Of a stretch of 23,750 nucleotides of DNA, positions 6,711 through 16,779 are shown in pieces (the first letter of the stretch is position 1; each line of letters starts with the position of its first letter). The DNA is taken from positions 1-23,750 of the forward strand of contig CAYJQC010000049.1 in assembly GCA_964372215.1 (NCBI GenBank). Reading direction: 5' to 3'. A model generated the notes under the pieces. It saw only the letters and a list, made by a program, of their open reading frames with translations, had not been told where the DNA came from and searched no databases. Source of the stretch: DAIMFL01 sp964372215. GTDB taxonomy: Bacteria > Pseudomonadota > Alphaproteobacteria > Dongiales > Dongiaceae. A program made the position numbers and the translations under genes.

Positions 6711-8326
6711 ATGGATACGAACTATGTGGTTCCGCGGCTCGAGCTCCTGCAGGTGGCCGACGCGGTCGCCCGCGAGAAGAGCATCGATCGCGACGAGGTG
6801 CTGGAGGCCATGGAGCAGGCCATCCAGAAAGCCGGCCGCTCGAAATACGGCCACGAGCACGACATCCGCGCCCATATCGACCGCAAGACCGGCGAGATCA
6901 AGCTGCAGCGCTTTCGCGAGGTCGCCGAGACCATCGAGAACGAGGTGACCCAGCTCACCGTCGCCGACGCGCGCCATCGCAAGTCGGATGCCGCGGTCGG
7001 CGACTTCCTGGTCGACGATCTGCCGCCGATCGATTTCGGCCGCATCGCCGCGCAGACTGCGAAGCAGGTGATNNNNNNNNNNCCGGCCCCCGCGCCCCGC
7101 CCCCCGCGCAGCTGGTGTGGGCCCTGCGGGGGCGCGCGGCCGAGCGCAAGCGGCAGTTCGAGGAATACAAGGACCGCAAGAACGAGATCGTGAACGGCCT
7201 GGTCAAGCGGGTCGAGTTCGGCAACGTCACCGTCGATCTCGGCCGCGCCGAGGGCCTGCTGCGGCGCGACGAATGCCTGCCGCGCGAGACCTTCCGCAAC
7301 GGCGACCGGGCGCGCGCGCTCATCGTCGACGTGCGCGAGGAGCCGCGCGGACCGCAGATCTTCCTGTCGCGCACGGCCAACGAGTTCATGGCCAAGCTGT
7401 TCGCCCAGGAGGTGCCGGAAATCTACGACGGCATCATCGAGATCAAGTCGGTGGCGCGCGATCCTGGCAGCCGCGCCAAGATCGCGGTGCTGTCCAACGA
7501 CAGCAGCATCGATCCGGTCGGCGCCTGCGTCGGCATGCGCGGCAGCCGCGTCCAGGCGGTGGTCGGCGAGCTGCAGGGCGAAAAGATCGACATCATTCCC
7601 TGGTCGCCCGATGCCGCGACCTTCGTGGTCAACGCGCTGGCCCCCGCCGAGGTCGCCAAGGTGGTGCTCGACGAGGACGCCCACCGCATTGAGGTGGTGG
7701 TGCCCGACGACCAGCTCTCCCTCGCGATCGGCCGGCGCGGCCAGAACGTGCGCCTGGCTTCCATGCTGAGCGGCTGGAACATCGACATCCTGACCGAGGC
7801 CGAGGAATCGGAGCGCCGGTCGGAGGAGTTCCGCACCCGCTCGCAGGCCTTCATCGAGGCGCTCGACGTCGACGACGTGATCGCCCATCTGCTGGTCACC
7901 GAAGGCTTCACCAGCGTCGAGGAGGTGGCGTTCGTGCCGGTCGACGAGCTGGCGGGCATCGAGGGCTTCGACGAGGACGTGGCGACCGAGCTGCGCAATC
8001 GCGCCCGCACCTTCCTGCAGGAGCAGGAGGAGCGGCTGACCGCGCGCCGGCGCGAGCTGGGCGTCAGCGACGAGCTGGCGGCGCTCGAGGGCGTCGCGCC
8101 GGCGATGCTGGTCACCCTCGGCGAGGCCGGGATCAAGACGCTCGACGACCTGGCCGATCTCGCCACCGACGAGCTGATCGATCCGCAGGACGGCATCCTC
8201 AAGGGCCACGGCCTGCGCGAAGCCGACGCCAACGCCATCATCATGGCGGCGCGGGCCCACTGGTTCGAGGGCGAGGCGGCGCCGGAAGAAGCGGTCGCGC
8301 CGGACGACGCCGGCGCCGAAGCCTGA
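6711..8326 (+). CDS. nusA: Transcription termination/antitermination protein NusA (frame broken at an assembly gap)
   Basis: RNA-polymerase-associated elongation factor for pausing, termination and antitermination. The N-terminal domain (from MDTNYVVPRLELLQVADAVAREK) runs to AAQTAKQVI at about 7072. After a 10-N gap the protein continues in another frame from about 7136 (AERKRQFEEYKDRKNEIVNGLVKRV). It then has the S1 domain, two KH domains (DPVGACVGMRGSRVQAVVGEL and LAIGRRGQNVRLASMLSGWNIDI), and two acidic C-terminal repeats typical of proteobacterial NusA. In homologues only about seven residues (VQKVREA-like) lie between the two parts, so the extra bases and frameshift are best read as an assembly error. 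The intact gene starts at ATG 6711 after a GAGG site and ends at 8326. Confidence 0.93.
7073..7082. other. 10-N assembly gap inside nusA
   Basis: Ten undetermined bases. The left flank is clean coding sequence. The right flank (7083 to about 7135) is C/G-rich sequence that does not encode the expected NusA linker and shifts the reading frame. Confidence 0.97.
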
Positions 8327-8353
8327 GCCGGGAACAGGGAGACGACGGCCAGC

Positions 8354-9067
8354 ATGGACGTGTCGACGATGCAGGATCTGCGCGACGACGAGGTCGCCGA
8401 CAACGCCGCCGAGGCATCGGCGGCGGACGGCGCGCCCGGCCCGCTGCGCCGCTGCATCGTGACGCGGCAGGTGCGGTCGCGCCGTGAGCTGTTGCGGCTG
8501 GTGGTGGCGCCGGACGGCATGGTGGTGGCCGACATCGAAGGCCGCTTGCCGGGCCGCGGCCTGTGGATCACGCCGTCGCGCGCAGCGATCGGCGAGGCGC
8601 TGCGCAAGAAGCTGATCGCCCGGGCGGCACGGCGCCAGGTCGAGGTGCCGGCCGATCTGGCCGATCGCATCGAGGTCGGGCTGCTGCGCCGCTGTCTCGA
8701 CCTGCTCGGTCTGGCACGGCGCGCCGGCCAGGCGGTTACCGGCTACGAGAAGGTGCGGGCCCGGCTCAAGGACGGCGCCGCCGGCCTGCTGATCGGCGCC
8801 GCCGACGCGTCGGGGGACGGTCGCCGCAAGCTGCGCAATCTCGCCGCGGCGACCAGCGACGGCCGGCTGCCGCTGGTCGAGGTGCTGAGCGCGACCGAAC
8901 TCGGTGCCGCGCTCGGGCGCGAGAACGCGGTCCATGTCGCGCTGGCGCCCGGCCGGCTGGCCGAGCGGTTGCGCGACGAGGCGGCGAGACTGGCGGGGAT
9001 GCGGATGGAATCGGCGGTCCGGGGCGTGGCGTCGGCCGACAAGAAGAACGATCGGAACGAGACATGA
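8354..9067 (+). CDS. ylxR: YlxR-like RNA-binding domain fused to an L7Ae-like domain
   Basis: 237-residue protein between nusA and infB. Residues about 30-95 form a YlxR/DUF448 domain (RRCIVTRQVRSRRELLRLV ... GRLPGRGLWITPSR). Residues about 107-205 resemble the L7Ae/L30e RNA-binding fold (LLRRCLDLLGLARRAGQAVTGYEKV ... LLIGAADAS). In Firmicutes these are two separate small genes (ylxR and ylxQ) at this same place, whereas in alphaproteobacteria they are commonly fused. The exact role is not established; binding RNA or nucleoid is the family inference. An AGGGAG site lies about 13 bases before the ATG. The stop overlaps the infB start as ATGA, so the two are coupled. Confidence 0.88.
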   Translation: MDVSTMQDLRDDEVADNAAEASAADGAPGPLRRCIVTRQVRSRRELLRLVVAPDGMVVADIEGRLPGRGLWITPSRAAIGEALRKKLIARAARRQVEVPADLADRIEVGLLRRCLDLLGLARRAGQAVTGYEKVRARLKDGAAGLLIGAADASGDGRRKLRNLAAATSDGRLPLVEVLSATELGAALGRENAVHVALAPGRLAERLRDEAARLAGMRMESAVRGVASADKKNDRNET

Positions 9068-11720
9068 CGGACAATACCGAGCAGGAAACCAAGAAGTCTC
9101 TGACGCTGAACCGGCCGGGCCGGCTCGAGCTCAAGAAGACGATCGATGCCGGACAGGTGCGGCAGAGCTTCCCGCATGGCCGCACCAAGACCGTCCAGGT
9201 CGAGGTCAAGCGCAAGCGCACCTTCGCGCCCGGCGCCGGCGGGCGCATGACCGAGGTCACCGAAGCGATCGAGCGCGCCGCCGAGGAAGCCGCCGCCGCC
9301 GAGGCCGAGGAGAAGGCCGCGGGCCGGACCCTTTCGGTCGCCGAGCGGGCGGCGCGCATGCGGGCGCTCGAGGAAGCGCGCCGCGACGAGGAACAGCGCA
9401 AGATCGTCGAGGCCGAAGAGGCCGCCAGGGCCGAAGCGGAAGCGGCACGCCGCGCCGTCGAGGAGGCGGCCGCCGCCGTCGCCGATGCCGAACGCCGCGC
9501 CCGCGAGCCCGAAGCCGCGCCGACCGCTGCCGAGGCTGAGGCTGAGGCTGAGGCTGAGGCCGCCCCGGTGCCGGGCGCGCCGCAGGAAGCCCCCCAGCCC
9601 GCGGCGGAGGAAACCGAGCGCCGTCCGGCCAAGGCGGCACGGGTGGTGGCCGAGGAGGAAGAGGCGGCGCCCAAGGCGCGCCGGCCGGGCGCCCGCCCGA
9701 CGCTGACCCGGCCGGGCCCCTCGGCCCGGCGCGGCGGGCCCNNNNNNNNNNCCGGGGGCGCGGGGGGGCCCCCCCCCCGCGGCCCCCCGGGCGGGCCCCC
9801 GGCGCCCGCCGCGGCGAGCCGCGCCGGCGGACCGGCAAGCTCACCATTACACAGGCGCTCGACGAGACCGACGAGGAGCGCATGCGCTCGCTCGCCTCGG
9901 TGCGCCGGGCGCGCGAGCGCGAGAGACAGCGCGCGATGCAGATGCGCAGCGAGGGACAGAAGGTGATCCGCGACGTCGTGATACCCGAGGCGATCACTGT
10001 TCAGGAACTGGCCAACCGCATGGCCGAGCGCGGCGCCGACGTGATCAAGGCGCTGATGAAGATGGGCATCATGGCCAACATCAATCAGTCGCTCGACGCC
10101 GACACCGCCGAGCTGCTGGTCAGCGAATTCGGCCATCGCCTGCGCCGGGTGTCGGCGGCCGACATCGAGATCGGCCTCGAAGGCGACAGCGACGCGGTGG
10201 AAACTCTGCAGCCGCGGCCGCCGGTGGTCACCATCATGGGCCATGTCGACCACGGCAAGACCTCGCTGCTGGACGCGCTGCGCCAGACCGACGTGGCGGT
10301 GCACGAGGCCGGCGGCATCACCCAGCATATCGGCGCCTATCAGGTGCAACTGCCGTCCAAGCAGCGCATCACCTTCATCGATACCCCCGGCCACGCCGCC
10401 TTCACCGAGATGCGGGCGCGCGGCGCCAACATCACCGACATCGTGGTGCTGGTGGTGGCGGCCGACGACGGCATCATGGAGCAGACCGTCGAGGCGATCC
10501 GCCATGCCCGCGCCGCGGGCGTGCCGGTCATCGTCGCGATCAACAAGATGGACCGGCCCGACGCCAATCCGGGCCGGGTGCGGCAGGAGCTGCTGCAGCA
10601 CGAGCTGGTGGTCGAGGAAATGGGCGGCGACGTGCTCGACGTCGAGGTCTCGGCCAAGACCAAGCAGGGCCTCGACAAGCTCGAGGAAGCGATCCTGCTG
10701 CAGGCCGAACTGCTCGACTTCAAGGCCAATCCCGACCGCCTGGCCGACGGCGCGGTGGTCGAGGCGCGGCTGGAGCGCGGGCGCGGCCCGGTCGCCACCG
10801 TGCTGGTGCAGCGCGGCACCCTGAAGGTCGGCGACATCTTCGTGGCCGGCGCCGAATGGGGCCGCGCGCGGGCGCTGATCAACGATCGCGGCGAGACTAT
10901 CGAGACCGCCGGCCCGTCGGTACCTGTGGAGGTGCTGGGCCTCCAGGGTGCGCCGCTCGCCGGCGACCGCTTCACCGTGGTCGAGAACGAGACCCGGGCG
11001 CGCGAGATCAGCGAGTACCGCCAGCGCCTGCAGCGCGAGAAGCAGGTGAGCACGGGCGGGCGCGGCACGCTCGAGCAGATGTTCGAGAAGATCGCGGCCG
11101 GCGAGTCGAAGGAGCTGCCGATCGTGGTGAAGTCGGACGTGCAGGGCTCGCTCGAGGCGATCTCGTCGAGCCTCGGCAAGCTCGGCACCGACGAGGTGAA
11201 GATGCGGGTGCTGCACGCGGCGGTGGGCGGCATCAACGAGTCCGACGTGACCCTGGCGCGCGCCTCGAACGCGATGATCATCGGGTTCAACGTCCGCGCC
11301 AATCCGCAGGCGCGCGAGATGGCGCGGCGCGACACCGTCGACATCCGCTACTACTCGATCATCTACAACGTGATCGACGACATGAAGGCGGCGCTCTCCG
11401 GACTCCTGGCACCCCAGATTCGCGAGAAGTTCCTGGGCAATGCCGAGATCCGCGAAGTGTTCAGCGTCTCGAAGACCGGCAAGGTCGCCGGCTGCATGGT
11501 GACCGAGGGAATGGTCAGGCGCGGCGCCAAGGTGCGGCTGCTGCGCGACAACGTCGTCATTCACGAGGGCTCGCTCAAGACGCTCCGGCGCTTCAAGGAC
11601 GAAGTGCGGGAGGTCAAGGAGGGCTACGAGTGCGGCATGGCCTTCGAGAACTATCACGACATCCAGGTCGGCGACGTGATCGAATGCTTCGAGATGGAGG
11701 AGGTCGCGCGCGAGCTTTGA
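9064..11720 (+). CDS. infB: Translation initiation factor IF-2 (frame broken at an assembly gap)
   Basis: GTPase that delivers initiator tRNA to the 30S subunit. The N-terminus has the IF2-associated motif SLTLNRPGRLELKKTIDAGQVRQSFPHGRTKTVQVEVKRKR, followed by a long Ala/Glu/Arg coiled-coil linker with an AE-repeat. A 10-N gap at 9742-9751 lies in the linker, and the product resumes in a different frame from about 9825 (RRTGKLTITQALDETDEERMRSLASVRRARERERQR). The GTPase core shows G1 GHVDHGKT (10239-10262), DTPGHAAFTEMRARGA and INKMD, and the C-terminal tRNA-binding domains are complete to the stop. The ATG at 9064 overlaps the previous stop. The break in frame coincides with the gap and is an assembly artefact, not a pseudogene. 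Confidence 0.95.
9529..9558 (+). repeat. Short tandem hexamer repeat GCTGAG in infB
   Basis: Four exact copies of GCTGAG (9535-9558) preceded by one GCCGAG variant (9529-9534), encoding an (Ala-Glu)5 run in the flexible IF-2 linker. Being in-frame hexamers, copy-number changes would not break the protein. This could be a strain-variable locus. Confidence 0.9.
9742..9751. other. 10-N assembly gap inside infB
   Basis: Ten undetermined bases in the IF-2 linker region, followed by long C and G runs (about 9752-9815) unlike the surrounding coding sequence. The reading frame differs on the two sides. Confidence 0.97.
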
Positions 11721-11754
11721 CGCGCGGCCGCTTCCCCCGACAGAGGCCCGGATC

Positions 11755-12270
11755 GTGACACGGCGCAGCGGTGGCGCCCGCAAGGGGCGCGACGGGAAAT
11801 CCCATGGCCACGCGGGGCGTCCGCCGAGCCAGCGCCAGCTCCGGGTCGGCGAGGAGCTGCGCCACGCGCTCGCGCGCATCCTCGGCCGCGGCGAGCTGCG
11901 CGATCCCGATCTCGACGGCGTGCCGGTGACCGTGACCGAGGTGCGGATGAGCCCCGATCTGCGCAACGCGACCGCCTTCGTCACGCCGCTCGGCGGCGGC
12001 GATTCGACCGCGGTGGTCAAGGCGCTCAATCGCGCCGGCGGCTATTTCCGCGGCCAGATCGCCCACGAGATGACGCTCCGGCTCACGCCCACGGTCCGCT
12101 TCACCGCCGATCTGTCGTTCGACGAGGCCCAGCGGGTCGAGACCCTGCTGCACGACCCGGTGGTGGTGCGCGACCTCGGGCGGGCCGACGCCGCGGAGTC
12201 GGAGGCTGCCGACGCCGGATCCGAGGACGGCGGCGCGCCCGAGAGCGACGAGAGCCCCGGTGGCGCGTAG
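11755..12270 (+). CDS. rbfA: Ribosome-binding factor A
   Basis: Small KH-like protein needed for 16S rRNA 5'-end maturation and cold adaptation. 171 residues. The RbfA core covers about residues 25-140: SQRQLRVGEELRHALARIL, VTVTEVRMSPDLRNATAFVTPLGG, and LRLTPTVRFTADLSFDEAQRVETLL. An acidic Glu/Asp/Ala tail of about 30 residues follows, longer than in enteric RbfA. The start is a GTG at 11755 with AGAGG eight bases upstream. The end overlaps the start of truB by 11 bases, a sign of tight coupling within the operon. Confidence 0.95.
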   Translation: MTRRSGGARKGRDGKSHGHAGRPPSQRQLRVGEELRHALARILGRGELRDPDLDGVPVTVTEVRMSPDLRNATAFVTPLGGGDSTAVVKALNRAGGYFRGQIAHEMTLRLTPTVRFTADLSFDEAQRVETLLHDPVVVRDLGRADAAESEAADAGSEDGGAPESDESPGGA

Positions 12271-13186
12271 CCGCAAGGGAACGCCGATCCACGGCTGGCT
12301 GGCGATCGACAAGCCGGCGGGAAGATCCTCGGCCCAGGTGGTGGCGGCGGTGCGCCGCATCACCGGCGCCGCCAAGGCCGGCCACGGCGGCACCCTCGAT
12401 CCGCTGGCGACCGGCGTGCTGCCGATCGCGCTGGGCGAGGCGACCAAGACCGTCGCCTATGTCATGGACGGGGCCAAGACCTATCGCTTCACCCTGCGGT
12501 TCGGCGAGGCGCGGGCGACCGACGACGCCGAAGGGTCGGTGACCGGGACCAGCCCGGTGCGGCCGACCGACGACGAGATCCGCGCCGTGCTGCCGCGCTT
12601 CACCGGGCTGATCGACCAGGTGCCGCCGGCCTTCTCCGCGCTCAAGGTCGATGGGGTCAGGGCCTACGCCCTGGCGCGCGCCGAGGAGCCGGTCGACCTG
12701 CCGCCCCGCAGCGTGCGCATCGACCGCCTCGAGCTGATCGGCCGGCCCGACCCCGACCACGCCGAGTTCCTGATTCGTTCGGGCAAGGGCGCCTATATGC
12801 GCAGCTTGGCGCGCGACATCGCCAAGGCGCTCGGGACGGTCGGCCATGTCGCCGCCCTGCGCCGGACCGCGGTCGGCCCGTTCACCGAGGCGCAGGCGAT
12901 TTCGCTGGAATCTCTGGAGGCCCTCGGGCATAGTCTCGCCGCCTCCGGGCAATTGATGACGGTCGAGACCGCGCTGGACGACATCCCGGCGCTGGCCCTG
13001 ACCGAAGCCGAGGCGAGACGTCTGCGTTGCGGACAAGCGGTGGGTCTGATCCGCCGCAGCGATCTGGAACGCGTCGCCCATCTCGAAAGCGGAGCAGTGG
13101 TTTGTGCCATGGCCGACGGCAAGCCCGTGGCCCTGGCCCGTTTCGAGGCAGGCGATCTTCGCCCGGTGCGCGTGTTGAACCTCTAG
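12260..13186 (+). CDS. truB: tRNA pseudouridine(55) synthase
   Basis: Converts U55 of tRNA to pseudouridine in the T-loop. The 308-residue product has the TruB signatures GWLAIDKPAGRSSAQVV and AGHGGTLDPLATGVLPIALGEATK, with the catalytic aspartate as D47 (codon 12398-12400), and KTYRFTLRFGEARATDDAEG. A C-terminal PUA-like region is seen from about residue 245. The start is a GTG at 12260 inside the end of rbfA. The next gene, rpsO, begins 16 bases after the stop, continuing the conserved rbfA-truB-rpsO order. Confidence 0.96.
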   Translation: MARSRKGTPIHGWLAIDKPAGRSSAQVVAAVRRITGAAKAGHGGTLDPLATGVLPIALGEATKTVAYVMDGAKTYRFTLRFGEARATDDAEGSVTGTSPVRPTDDEIRAVLPRFTGLIDQVPPAFSALKVDGVRAYALARAEEPVDLPPRSVRIDRLELIGRPDPDHAEFLIRSGKGAYMRSLARDIAKALGTVGHVAALRRTAVGPFTEAQAISLESLEALGHSLAASGQLMTVETALDDIPALALTEAEARRLRCGQAVGLIRRSDLERVAHLESGAVVCAMADGKPVALARFEAGDLRPVRVLNL

Positions 13187-13202
13187 ACCAAGGGACATCC
13201 CG

Positions 13203-13472
13203 ATGTCGATCACCGTCGAGCGCAAGCAGGCGCTCATCCAGGAATATGCCACCGGCGAAGGCGACACCGGCTCGCCGGAGGTGCAGGTCGCGATCCTCAG
13301 CGAGCGGATCAAGAACCTGACCGAGCATCTGCAGGGCCACGCCAAGGACTTCCATTCGCGTCGTGGCCTGCTGGTCATGGTCGGCCAGCGACGCCGGCTG
13401 CTCGACTATCTCAAGGGCAAGAATGCGGACCGCTATCAGGAGCTCGTGAAGCGCCTTGGCTTGCGCCGCTGA
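13203..13472 (+). CDS. rpsO: 30S ribosomal protein S15
   Basis: Primary 16S rRNA-binding protein of the small-subunit platform. At 89 residues it has exactly the usual length, with the conserved GDTGSPEVQVAILSERIKNLTEHL and DFHSRRGLLVMVGQRRRLLDYLK segments. An AAGGGA ribosome-binding site precedes the ATG by about 7 bases. It ends the rimP operon and precedes pnp, the standard bacterial order, separated by a 289-base structured intergenic region. Confidence 0.98.
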   Translation: MSITVERKQALIQEYATGEGDTGSPEVQVAILSERIKNLTEHLQGHAKDFHSRRGLLVMVGQRRRLLDYLKGKNADRYQELVKRLGLRR

Positions 13473-13493
13473 CAGCTTGTCTCCCCGCATGAC

Positions 13494-13513
13494 GGCGGCG
13501 GTTCCGCGCCGCC
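13494..13513 (+). terminator. Hairpin 22 bases after rpsO, weak terminator candidate
   Basis: GGCGGCG (13494-13500), loop GTTCCG, CGCCGCC (13507-13513): a perfect 7-bp GC stem just behind the rpsO stop. There is no T-tract, so it may act as a processing or 3'-end protecting element instead of an efficient intrinsic terminator. Confidence 0.45.
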
Positions 13514-13609
13514 TGACGCGGTGACGCCGACCACTCAGATTTCCGCAGCGCGCGCCACCGGCCGGAGCGTCGCGTTTGCATGGCTTGCGGACGACGGTTC
13601 GCGGCGGTT

Positions 13610-13643
13610 CCTCGCGCCTGGCGCGAGGGGCACGCGGCGTGCC
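13610..13643 (+). promoter_or_regulatory. Two adjacent hairpins in the rpsO-pnp intergenic region
   Basis: CCTCGCGC-CTG-GCGCGAGG (13610-13628) is a perfect 8-bp stem. It is followed directly by GGCACG-CGG-CGTGCC (13629-13643), a perfect 6-bp stem. Neither has a T-tract. They sit in the expected pnp leader or rpsO-pnp readthrough transcript, where RNase processing acts in other bacteria. No convincing promoter was found in this gap. Confidence 0.45.
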
Positions 13644-13681
13644 GTCACGTCTGTCCGCAAGGTCATAGGATGCCGGGCCGA

Positions 13682-13711
13682 CGTAAGGGGCGGTGCGTGC
13701 CGCCCCTTGCG
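13682..13711 (+). promoter_or_regulatory. Long hairpin in the pnp leader
   Basis: CGTAAGGGGCGG (13682-13693), loop TGCGTG, CCGCCCCTTGCG (13700-13711): a 12-bp stem with a single G-U pair, ending 50 bases before the pnp ATG. In E. coli a leader duplex of pnp mRNA is cut by RNase III and then degraded by PNPase for autoregulation. The position and stability here suggest an equivalent element (inference). Confidence 0.6.
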
Positions 13712-13761
13712 CGGGTCCGGCCGCCATTGTCCGGCCCAGACTCAACCAAGGACAATATCGA

Positions 13762-15885
<2,124 letters not shown>

Positions 15886-15898
15886 AGGTCCGCGGGGC

Positions 15899-16654
15899 AT
15901 GGCGCCGCCGGCGGCGAAGTTGGCGGTGCTGCCCCGTGTGATCGGGCATCGCGGCGCGGCCGCGACCGCGCCCGAGAACACGCTGCCGTCGATCCGCGAG
16001 GCGAAGCGACTCGGCGCCGGTGGCGTCGAGTTCGACGCCAAGCTGTCGGGCGACGGCGTGCCGCTGCTGTTCCATGACGAGACTCTCGAGCGGACCACCA
16101 GCGGGCGCGGCGCCGTGGCGGCCGCCTCGGCGGTCGAGATCCGCAAGCTCGATGCCGGGTTGTGGTTCGGCGCGGAATGGCGCCACACGCCGGTGCCGCG
16201 ACTCGAGGAAGCGCTGAAGCTCGTGGTCGAGCTCGATCTCGAGGCCAATGTCGAGATCAAGCCCTGCCCCGGGCGCGAGGTCGAGACCGCCAAGGCGGTG
16301 CTGGACGTGATCCGGCGCTGCTGGCCGCGCCGGCGCAAGCCGCCGCTCGTTTCCAGCTTCGCGCCGGCCTGCCTGGCGACGGCTCGTCTCGGCATGCCCG
16401 ACCTGCCGCGCGGGCTGCTGCTGTGGGAAACGCCGGCCGACTGGCTGGAGCAGGCGCGCGCGCTCGGTTGCGCCAGCGTCCACTGCGCCGACCGGTATCT
16501 CAGCGCCGCCTGGGCCTCGGCGATCAAGGCCGCCGGCTACGAGCTCGCCGTCTACACCGTGAACGACCCGGCGCGGGCCCGGGTACTGTACGGTTGGGGT
16601 GCCGATTCGATCATCAGCGACCGGCCCGACGCGATCGTCGCGGCGGCGCGGTAA
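15899..16654 (+). CDS. ugpQ: Glycerophosphodiester phosphodiesterase
   Basis: Hydrolyses glycerophosphodiesters to glycerol-3-phosphate and an alcohol. The 251-residue product has the GDPD TIM-barrel signatures: HRGAAATAPENT (H17, R18), VEFDAKLSGDGVPLLFHDETLERTTSGRG (metal ligands E44 and D46, catalytic H59), NVEIKPCPGRE, and the end motif AVYTVNDPARARVLYGWGADSIISDRPD. There is no signal peptide, so it is probably cytosolic as for UgpQ. It starts 13 bases behind pnp and is likely co-transcribed with it. The symbol is by similarity of type; other cytosolic GDPDs exist. Confidence 0.9.
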   Translation: MAPPAAKLAVLPRVIGHRGAAATAPENTLPSIREAKRLGAGGVEFDAKLSGDGVPLLFHDETLERTTSGRGAVAAASAVEIRKLDAGLWFGAEWRHTPVPRLEEALKLVVELDLEANVEIKPCPGREVETAKAVLDVIRRCWPRRRKPPLVSSFAPACLATARLGMPDLPRGLLLWETPADWLEQARALGCASVHCADRYLSAAWASAIKAAGYELAVYTVNDPARARVLYGWGADSIISDRPDAIVAAAR

Positions 16655-16668
16655 TTCGGGATCACGGC

Positions 16669-16722
16669 TTGGCGACAAGGCGTCAAAGCGACTATATGAC
16701 TGTTGGTCGAACACCGTGGTGT
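16669..16722 (+). promoter_or_regulatory. Candidate promoter and operator for the flavoprotein gene
   Basis: TTGGCG (16669-16674) and TATATG (16693-16698) are separated by 18 bases. Just downstream, at about +7 to +18, lies ACACCGTGGTGT (16711-16722), whose 5-base arms are perfectly inverted around GT. The promoter is plausible by position and spacing; the operator is only a symmetry observation. Confidence 0.4.
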
Positions 16723-16779
16723 GTCCGGGAACGGCAGGGATGCCGGCCGGCGTATCAGGACAACGCCTGGGGAGAGTAG

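Noticed and set aside
8766..12029. 1087-codon open frame on the minus strand opposite infB
   Set aside because: It runs straight through the N gap and antisense to conserved IF-2 motifs. Composition is typical of an antisense GC artefact.
13693..13761. N-terminal extension of pnp from 13693
   Set aside because: It begins within the 12-bp leader hairpin and is unlike PNPase. The ATG at 13762 gives the family start with a ribosome-binding site.
16742..16751. GCCGGCCGGC perfect palindrome before the flavoprotein gene as an operator
   Set aside because: Short GC-only palindromes are expected by chance in a genome of this composition, and it is too close to the start codon region to stand out.
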